The position numbers and the translations under genes were made by a program. From Alkalicoccus halolimnae (GTDB taxonomy: Bacteria; Bacillota; Bacilli; Bacillales; Salisediminibacteriaceae), in NCBI RefSeq assembly GCF_008014775.2, contig NZ_CP144914.1, forward strand, positions 1,302,001 to 1,366,000: DNA of 64,000 nucleotides, written 5' to 3'. The notes under the pieces were generated by a model. The model was not told where the DNA came from, made no database searches, and saw only the letters and a list, made by a program, of their open reading frames with translations. Shown piece after piece: positions 58,285 through 64,000 of the stretch. Positions within the stretch are counted from its first letter, which is position 1. Every line of letters begins with the position of its first letter.

Positions 58285-58929
58285 TTAAATATTTTTAATA
58301 GCTTCTCCAATGGGAATGGTACCGCCGATGAGTTCAAATGTTTTATTGAAAGTCTCTTCAAGTACCAGGGAATTAACTGCTGCTGCGGCAACATCCTCGC
58401 GGGAGATGGAACCATCATAGCTGTCCAGTTTTTGAGCAGTTTTAATCATACCGGTGGCACTGTCATTGGAAAGAGGACCGGGCCGGAGAATCGTATAGGA
58501 AAGAGATGTGCTTCTGAGAGCATCATCCGCTGCTTTTTTAGCCGAAAGATAGTGCTGGATATTTTCAGGAGCGTTTTCAGCCTCATCAGCCATAATTGTG
58601 CTGATCATAATAAATCGTTTTACACCGGCACTCTCGGCCTCCTTGACAGCCTGAATGGCTCCTTTTTTATCGATTGCTTCTGTTTGTTCTTTACCAGTAT
58701 GACCGCCGGACCCTGCAGTGAAAATGACTGCATCAATCCCCTTAAAGGCGTGGGAAAAATCCTGTTCAAGATCTCCCAGTACGATCTCATCAGCACCGAG
58801 TTCTCTCATATGTGCTTTTTGTTCTTCTTTTCTAATCATAGCATGGACGTGGTGCTCTGAACTTAGTCCGAGCATTTTCACTAAGTGATTGCCTATTTGT
58901 CCATTGGCGCCAATAACTAAGACGTTCAT
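58285..58929 (-). CDS. yhfK: NAD(P)-binding atypical SDR protein (YhfK-like)
   Basis: A 214-residue NmrA/atypical SDR protein. The nucleotide loop VLVIGANGQIGNHLVKML opens the sequence. DAVIFTAGSGGHTGKEQTEAID, KRFIMISTIMAD and YLSAKKAADDALRSTSLSYTILRPGPL follow B. subtilis YhfK as I recall it. Members often act as quinone-reductase-like or sensor proteins; the substrate is unknown. AGGAGG precedes the ATG. Confidence 0.83.
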   Translation of the reverse strand: MNVLVIGANGQIGNHLVKMLGLSSEHHVHAMIRKEEQKAHMRELGADEIVLGDLEQDFSHAFKGIDAVIFTAGSGGHTGKEQTEAIDKKGAIQAVKEAESAGVKRFIMISTIMADEAENAPENIQHYLSAKKAADDALRSTSLSYTILRPGPLSNDSATGMIKTAQKLDSYDGSISREDVAAAAVNSLVLEETFNKTFELIGGTIPIGEAIKNI

Positions 58930-59046
58930 TTTAAAACCTCCTCTGTATAAAGACTGAAATTCCCTTCTTTATCAGCCTGCAAACATGTAATCGTTGACGG
59001 GCTGTCTTCCTGAAGATTAAGATATGTTCATAGAGGAGGGGATTTT

Positions 59047-59916
59047 ATGAAGAAATTTCAGTCTAAAGTAGCTACTTTTTCTATTATAGGATACGACCCT
59101 GTAACGGAAGAACTGGGAGTTGCAGTACAATCCAAGTTTTTAGGGGCAGGTGCAGTCGTTCCCTGGGCTGAAGCAGGGGCAGGTGCTGTTGCGACGCAGT
59201 CTTTTGCTAACACCGCTTTCGGACCTGAAGGAATACATATGATGAAAAAAGGCTTTTCGCCTGAAGAGACAGCTGCCAAATTAGTTGAAAATGATAAAGA
59301 TAAAAACCTCCGCCAGTTCGCCGTTATGGACCATAAAGGCAATACAGCAGCATTCACTGGTGAAGAATGCTATGAATGGGCTGGGCACAAACAGGGGAAG
59401 TACTGCACGGCCCAGGGAAATATTCTCATGAATGGAGAGACTGTGGATGCACTGGTTAGCACCTTTGAACAATCGGAAGGAACTTTATCCAACAGGCTTC
59501 TCGCTGCATTAGAAGCCGCACAGAATGCCGGAGGAGATTCAAGAGGCAAGCAGTCGGCAGCTCTTTTCGTTGTTCAGGAGGGAGGGGGATACGGCGGATA
59601 TAACGACAGGAAATTCGATCTGCGCGTAGATGATCACCCTGAGCCTATTAAAGAACTGCAGCGTCTGCATGAACTGCATAAGCTGTATTTTTCCCAGTCA
59701 GATAAAGAAGATTTATTGTCGCTGAATGGAGAAGTATTGGAAGAAGTGGAGACGCTGTTAATAGAAGGAAATCTCCTTAAAGAGAAGCAGGGAAAGTATA
59801 ATATGGAAGTTAAAGATGCAATACAAACTTATTTTATGCGCGAAAATTTTGAGGAGCGCTGGCAGGAGGATATGATCGATCCCGCTGTGCTCGCTTTTAT
59901 GCGTTCAGGAATGTAA
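59047..59916 (+). CDS. DUF1028 family Ntn-hydrolase-like protein
   Basis: 289 residues. The N-terminal DUF1028 domain (about 1-215) reads ATFSIIGYDPVTEELGVAVQSKFLGAGAVVPWAEAGAGAVATQSFANTAFGPEG and GNILMNGETVDAL, with later GGDSRGKQSAALFV and DLRVDDHPEPI. It is predicted to have an Ntn-hydrolase fold. The C-terminal 70 residues resemble the peptidoglycan-binding-like extension often attached. Substrate unknown. The gene is 38 bases before an EutH-like permease and probably co-transcribed. GAGGAGGGG precedes the ATG. Confidence 0.82.
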   Translation: MKKFQSKVATFSIIGYDPVTEELGVAVQSKFLGAGAVVPWAEAGAGAVATQSFANTAFGPEGIHMMKKGFSPEETAAKLVENDKDKNLRQFAVMDHKGNTAAFTGEECYEWAGHKQGKYCTAQGNILMNGETVDALVSTFEQSEGTLSNRLLAALEAAQNAGGDSRGKQSAALFVVQEGGGYGGYNDRKFDLRVDDHPEPIKELQRLHELHKLYFSQSDKEDLLSLNGEVLEEVETLLIEGNLLKEKQGKYNMEVKDAIQTYFMRENFEERWQEDMIDPAVLAFMRSGM

Positions 59917-59954
59917 ATAGAAGGCAGTTCTATTCGGGAAATGGGGGCAGATAC

Positions 59955-61037
59955 ATGAATGCACTAATCATATGGGTTCTGCTCGGGTTCCTCTTTGCAG
60001 GGGTTATCGATAAAATACTTGGAAATAAAAAAGGGTATGGGGAAGCTTTCGACGAAGGCTTCCGCACCATGGGGCCGCTGGCATTCGTTATGACCGGTAT
60101 GATATCTATAGCACCACTATTAGCAGAGGTTCTGAGACCGGTTCTCGTGCCTATATTTACAGCTCTTGGAGCGGACCCGGGAATATTTCCCGGAATGATT
60201 CTTGCTATTGATATGGGGGGATACCCTCTCGCAGCTGAACTGGCCCGGACAGAGGAAGCTGCGCTTTTCTCAGGGATTATTCTTGCTACAATGCTAGGAC
60301 CAACATTTGTTTTTACGGTTCCTGTGGCCCTTGGCTTAATACATAAAGAACATTACACGGATTTTGCCAGGGGGATTATGTACGGGCTTATCCCTGTCCC
60401 GGCAGGAGCTTTTATAGCGGGAATGGCGGCAGGTATGGAACCTTTATTTATTTTGCGGCAGCTTGTTCCAGTAATTCTTTTTGTAGGCATTATACTAATC
60501 GGTCTCCGGTGGGCCCAGCGGATCATGGTTCAGGCATTTCTGATTTCTGGAAGAGGTATAATGGCTTTAATCGCGATGGTTATTGCAGTAGTAGCTGTAC
60601 AGGAACTGACCGGGGTAGTACTTATAGCGGGACTTACTCCTTTTTCGGAATCAATGGAAATAATAGGAGTGATCGTTCTTGCGCTGGCAGGAGCTTTCCC
60701 GCTTGTGCACTTTCTGAAAACTGCAGTTGTACCCAAATGCAGAAAGCTTATTGAACGAACTCCACTGCCTGCTGAGGCATGGGTTGGTTTTTTTACTCAG
60801 CTGGCGCATAGCATACCGGTTTTCAAGCAGCTGCATACAATGGATGAAAGAAGCAGACTTATGAATGTGGCTTTCTCAGTAAGTGGAGCTTTTCTCGTAG
60901 GAGGGCATTTAGGTTTTACAGCAGCAGTAGAACCAGCAATGACTACTGCTATGCTGACAGGCAAAGCAAGTGCCGGTGTAATGGCGGTGCTGCTTGTATT
61001 TTGGAAGACAAGCGATAAAAAACCTGCCGGGAGCTAA
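59955..61037 (+). CDS. EutH-like ethanolamine permease family protein
   Basis: 360 residues with about ten membrane segments. The opening IIWVLLGFLFAGVIDKILGNKKGYGEAFDEGFRTMGPLAFVMTGMISIAPLLA and the AIDMGGYPLAAELA block are typical of EutH, which facilitates ethanolamine entry. None of the other eut genes is near, and the gene follows a DUF1028 hydrolase, so the substrate may be another amine. The stop overlaps by four bases with the convergent regulator gene. Confidence 0.8.
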   Translation: MNALIIWVLLGFLFAGVIDKILGNKKGYGEAFDEGFRTMGPLAFVMTGMISIAPLLAEVLRPVLVPIFTALGADPGIFPGMILAIDMGGYPLAAELARTEEAALFSGIILATMLGPTFVFTVPVALGLIHKEHYTDFARGIMYGLIPVPAGAFIAGMAAGMEPLFILRQLVPVILFVGIILIGLRWAQRIMVQAFLISGRGIMALIAMVIAVVAVQELTGVVLIAGLTPFSESMEIIGVIVLALAGAFPLVHFLKTAVVPKCRKLIERTPLPAEAWVGFFTQLAHSIPVFKQLHTMDERSRLMNVAFSVSGAFLVGGHLGFTAAVEPAMTTAMLTGKASAGVMAVLLVFWKTSDKKPAGS

Positions 61038-61062
61038 ACTTCAGCTCCATGGCAGGTTTTTA
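61017..61062. terminator. Bidirectional terminator at overlapping gene ends
   Basis: AAAAACCTGCC and GGCAGGTTTTT with inner GGAGCT/AGCTCC pairing. The hairpin contains the stop codons of both convergent genes. Confidence 0.88.
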
Positions 61063-61399
61063 AAATTTCTCTAACATTTATGTCAGTAAATGGTTTTTGA
61101 ATAAAAGAATCGGCACCTATAAGAAAAGCCTTTCGCAAATGGGAAACATTTGAGCAGGATGAAGTCATAACAATTTTGGCTTCACCTTTGAAAGGTAGTA
61201 TTTCTTTAATCGCGGTAATCCCGTCTTTATTCGGCATGATAATATCCATAAAAATTAGATCGGGCGTGTGTTGATGAAATTTTTCGACTGCTTCATTTCC
61301 ATCTGCAGCTTCCTGTATATCCTCGATGCCGCAGGTCAGCAGAACCTTTTTCAATTCCTCTCTGGATGATAAGGAATCGTCGCAGACGAGCGTCCTCAT
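61034..61399 (-). CDS. Stand-alone CheY-like response regulator
   Basis: A single receiver domain of 121 residues with no output domain. RTLVCDDSLSSREEL holds the acidic pair, DLIFMDIIMPNKDG the phosphorylated Asp near residue 52, VMTSS the conserved Ser/Thr and FIQKPF the Lys. I start at the ATG at 61399 after GGGGGGAA; the longer frame adds 20 unrelated residues. No histidine kinase is nearby, so its partner is elsewhere. The similarity to CheY is only at domain level. Confidence 0.85.
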   Translation of the reverse strand: MRTLVCDDSLSSREELKKVLLTCGIEDIQEAADGNEAVEKFHQHTPDLIFMDIIMPNKDGITAIKEILPFKGEAKIVMTSSCSNVSHLRKAFLIGADSFIQKPFTDINVREILKTCHGAEV

Positions 61400-61578
61400 A
61401 AAATTCCCCCCGAGCTGATTTTGTACAAATATTCTATCACCAAACTGCAATAAAAGCATACCCTTTTCATCAAAATTTATAAGGCGGACAGCCTAATTAC
61501 TTATTTTCATTATATTATGAAAAAATGTCCAAAAACTATTTATTAATAAAAGAAGGCGTGGTATATTGAAAAAGTAAT

Positions 61579-61630
61579 AAGAAAACGCTGTCAATTCGTA
61601 TCAGTGTGTCCTTTTTAGATGTCAGACATC
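61579..61630 (+). promoter_or_regulatory. Candidate operators upstream of the BMP lipoprotein gene
   Basis: AAGAAAACGCTGTCAAT (61579-61595) matches the cre consensus at 15 of 17 positions. GATGTCAGACATC (61618-61630) is a perfect 13-bp palindrome. A confident promoter could not be placed in this 378-bp A/T-rich gap, so both sites are tentative. Confidence 0.35.
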
Positions 61631-61777
61631 GAACAAGTAAATAATTATTTTTTGGAAGCGTTTTTAAGATTATAATTTTTGAAATTATGTGGCATAATAG
61701 TGTGAGAGTTTTTATCTCTTTTACATATTTGAGGTAAAAGCAAAAATATAAACATATTTACAAGGGGGATTTTTATT

Positions 61778-62959
61778 ATGAAAAAGAGTCAAAAAGTACT
61801 TTTGTCATCTGTACTTGCAGCAGGGGTAGTACTTGCCGGATGCGGCGGGAATGACGAAGATACAACTCCAGTTAACGAAAATGGAGGCAATGAAGGCGCT
61901 GATAATTCTGCAGAAGAAAATAACGCGTCTGAAAATACAGATAATGCAGAGGATAATAACGGGGAAGCTTCCGGAGATGCCGAAGGATTTTCTTCTAAAA
62001 TGGTAACAGATGTCGGCGGGGTTGATGACCGTTCCTTTAACGAATCAGCATGGGCAGGATTGACACAATTCGGTGAAGACTATCCCGAAGCGGATGTGGA
62101 TTATGTACAGTCCGGCGATGCTGCCGATTATCTGCCAAACCTGCAGCAGCTTGCACGTGAAGGCACGGATATAACGTTTGCTATCGGCTTTTTAATGGCG
62201 GATGATGTACTCACAGTAGCCGAGCAGAATCCAGAGCAGAACTTTGCAATTGTTGACGAAGTGGTAACAGATGGCGACGGAAACCCAGTTGATAACCTTG
62301 CAAGCATTACGTTTGCTGAACACGAAGGTTCTTTTCTTGTTGGAGCTATAGCTGCAATGCACTCGGAAAACGATGAAGTAGGCTTTATCGGCGGCGTGGA
62401 AAGCCCGCTGATCAAAAAGTTCGAAAATGGATTCAAGGCCGGAGTAAAGCATGTAGATTCAGATATTGAAGTTGCTGTTCAATATGCACAGGACTTTAAT
62501 GATGCTTCAACAGGTCAGAATATTGCGGATACTATGTATTCCAACGGAGCGGATATTATTTATCATGCTGCCGGTGGTACAGGAAATGGACTATTCACGG
62601 AAGCGATTGACCGTAATGAAAGCGGAGAAGAAGTTTGGGCTATCGGCGTGGACCAGGACCAGGCTGTAACGGAAGGTGAATGGTCTGAAGGTAACGTCAT
62701 ACTTTCCTCCATGGTCAAACGTGTAGACAATTCCGTATATAATGTATCTGAAGAGACGTTAAATGGAAACTTCCCTGGTGGAGAAGTAATTGAATTAGGA
62801 CTTGAAGATGATGGTGTCGGTATTGCTGAAACACAGGATGATGTTTCTCAGGAAGCATTGGATGCTGTGGAAGAATATGAACAGATGATTACTGACGGGG
62901 AAATTGAAGTGCCTCAGACAGACGAAGAATATGAAGAATTTCTAAGCTCTCAGGAGTAA
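61778..62959 (+). CDS. BMP-family substrate-binding lipoprotein (nucleoside ABC importer)
   Basis: 393 residues. The signal peptide ends VLAGC with lipidated Cys at 22. A linker rich in N, E and D (about residues 23-68) precedes the BMP/Med domain: KMVTDVGGVDDRSFNESAWAGL, ITFAIGFLMADDV, GSFLVGAIAAM, VGFIGGVESPLIKKFENGFKAG and VWAIGVDQDQ. Relatives bind purine nucleosides (NupN, PnrA). The strong acidity fits a saline environment. A terminator and an ATPase gene follow. AAGGGGGAT precedes the ATG. Confidence 0.88.
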   Translation: MKKSQKVLLSSVLAAGVVLAGCGGNDEDTTPVNENGGNEGADNSAEENNASENTDNAEDNNGEASGDAEGFSSKMVTDVGGVDDRSFNESAWAGLTQFGEDYPEADVDYVQSGDAADYLPNLQQLAREGTDITFAIGFLMADDVLTVAEQNPEQNFAIVDEVVTDGDGNPVDNLASITFAEHEGSFLVGAIAAMHSENDEVGFIGGVESPLIKKFENGFKAGVKHVDSDIEVAVQYAQDFNDASTGQNIADTMYSNGADIIYHAAGGTGNGLFTEAIDRNESGEEVWAIGVDQDQAVTEGEWSEGNVILSSMVKRVDNSVYNVSEETLNGNFPGGEVIELGLEDDGVGIAETQDDVSQEALDAVEEYEQMITDGEIEVPQTDEEYEEFLSSQE

Positions 62960-62987
62960 GCTGTTCGAACTCTGACATATCAGGACG

Positions 62988-63015
62988 AAGGCTAGTCGCG
63001 TACTAGCCTTTGTTT
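62988..63015 (+). terminator. Weak terminator between lipoprotein and ATPase genes
   Basis: AAGGCTAGT and ACTAGCCTT pair around CGCGT, followed by TGTTT. Its imperfect tail fits partial read-through, which would keep the binding protein in excess over the membrane components. Confidence 0.7.
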
Positions 63016-63138
63016 ATACCCTGATTTAGAGATATTCGATTTAATATTACAAGATTCGACATTTATGATAGCTGCGGATAGGAGCTGGCGGCGTAAGAGC
63101 CTCAGAATCTCTTATGAATCTGATAGGAGTTGTTAATC

Positions 63139-64000
63139 GTGGACTACGTTATTGAAATGAATAACATACGAAAAGAATTCCCCGGTATTGTCGCGAATGA
63201 TAATATTACGCTGCAGGTCAAACAAGGCGAGATTCATGCGTTGTTAGGGGAAAACGGGGCCGGCAAATCTACACTTATGAACGTCTTGTTCGGCTTGTAT
63301 CAACCGGAGCGCGGAGAAATTAAAGTCCGCGGGGAAAAAGTGGACATTACAGATCCTAATAAAGCAAATGATCTTGGAATAGGAATGGTCCATCAGCACT
63401 TTATGCTGGTGCAGAATTTCTCTGTTACTGAGAACATTATTCTCGGGAGTGAACCAACGACTCGAGGACGAATCGACCTTGGCAAGGCAGAGAAGCACGT
63501 CCAGGAAATCTCTGATCGTTATGGGCTCAAAGTGGATCCTAAGGCTAAAATTGAAGATATTTCAGTCGGCATGCAGCAGAGAGCTGAAATTTTAAAAACA
63601 CTTTACCGCGGAGCAGAAATACTTATTTTTGACGAACCAACAGCTTCGCTTACTCCACAGGAAATTAAAGAGCTTATTCAGATCATGAACAATCTCATTG
63701 ATGAAGGAAAATCTATTATTCTTATTACCCATAAACTGAAAGAGATCATGCAGGTTTGTGACCGCTGCACGGTTATCCGCCGGGGAGTTGGAGTAGGGAC
63801 AGTAGATGTGGAAGGAGCCACAGAAGATAGTCTTGCAGAAATGATGGTCGGTCGTGAAGTGAGCTTTAAAGTGGATAAAAAACCAGCTCAACCAGGTGAG
63901 ACCGTTTTATCCATTAAAGATTTAACTGTGGAAGACATCCGTAAAGTAGATGTAGTCAATAAATTAAGCCTTGATGTCAGAGCAGGAGAAATTATGGGTG
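63139..64000 (+). CDS. Nucleoside ABC importer ATPase (NupO-like), partial
   Basis: The frame runs from GTG 63139 to the end of the window (287 codons) without a stop. It is a sugar/nucleoside-type double ATPase: Walker A GENGAGKST, MVHQHFMLVQNFSVTENI, signature SVGMQQRAEILK and Walker B ILIFDEPTASLT. A second domain begins near residue 255 (VLSIKDLTVEDIRKVDVVNKL). AGGAG lies 10 bases before the GTG. With the BMP lipoprotein it forms a Nup-type importer; the permease genes are expected beyond the window. Confidence 0.9.
   Translation, partial: MDYVIEMNNIRKEFPGIVANDNITLQVKQGEIHALLGENGAGKSTLMNVLFGLYQPERGEIKVRGEKVDITDPNKANDLGIGMVHQHFMLVQNFSVTENIILGSEPTTRGRIDLGKAEKHVQEISDRYGLKVDPKAKIEDISVGMQQRAEILKTLYRGAEILIFDEPTASLTPQEIKELIQIMNNLIDEGKSIILITHKLKEIMQVCDRCTVIRRGVGVGTVDVEGATEDSLAEMMVGREVSFKVDKKPAQPGETVLSIKDLTVEDIRKVDVVNKLSLDVRAGEIMG

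Overview
The window looks like a chromosomal segment of a low-GC Gram-positive Bacillaceae. Most genes have strong AGGAGG-type ribosome sites and starts at ATG, GTG or TTG. Gene order follows the Bacillus subtilis chromosome in several blocks: yfhF-recX-yfhH-yfhJ-yfhP-mutY; fabL, ygaC, ygaD, ygaE, gsaB, bcp, perR, ygzB, ygxA and the rRNA/tRNA operon; queG, ogt and trmL. Acidic secreted proteins and a BCCT betaine transporter would suit a salt-tolerant organism. I cannot name genus or species from sequence alone.

Layout. 1-3.4 kb: small membrane proteins and glycerate kinase. 3.4-11 kb: L-arabinose locus araD-araB-araA-araR-araM, with a promoter carrying AraR-like boxes, a CcpA cre site and dispersed repeats. 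11.3-14.1 kb: GntP-family permease and small proteins. 14.5-17 kb: trehalose genes treA-treR behind a palindromic TreR-type operator. 17-26 kb: the yfh block (recX, mutY), an SDR and a gamma-glutamyltransferase. 26.4-42.3 kb: a short chromate-transporter pair, fabL, ABC transporters, gsaB, bcp, a small DarA-like protein, perR and ygxA. 42.6-49.25 kb: one rRNA operon (16S-23S) followed directly by 14 tRNA genes. 49.5-54.3 kb: queG, ogt, trmL, a heme monooxygenase-like gene and signal peptidase I. 54.4-64 kb: OpuD, a cell-wall amidase, a DUF1028 hydrolase with an EutH-like permease, an orphan CheY-like regulator, and the start of a BMP/Nup-type nucleoside ABC importer that runs off the end.

How it works together. 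The ara genes convert L-arabinose through ribulose and ribulose-5-phosphate to xylulose-5-phosphate under AraR and probably CcpA. No arabinose transporter is in the window. treA-treR handle trehalose-6-phosphate, but the matching PTS permease is absent here. perR, bcp and gsaB form the familiar peroxide/heme neighbourhood.

Most notable. (1) The rRNA operon has no 5S gene: the 23S 3' processing arm runs straight into tRNA-Asn. (2) Two families of dispersed, non-coding, inverted-repeat elements occupy intergenic gaps; one copy in the arabinose leader is flanked by an 8-bp direct repeat, as in a recent MITE insertion. (3) Several short, well-started reading frames may be overlooked small proteins. 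I saw no CRISPR array, transposase, integrase or complete prophage.
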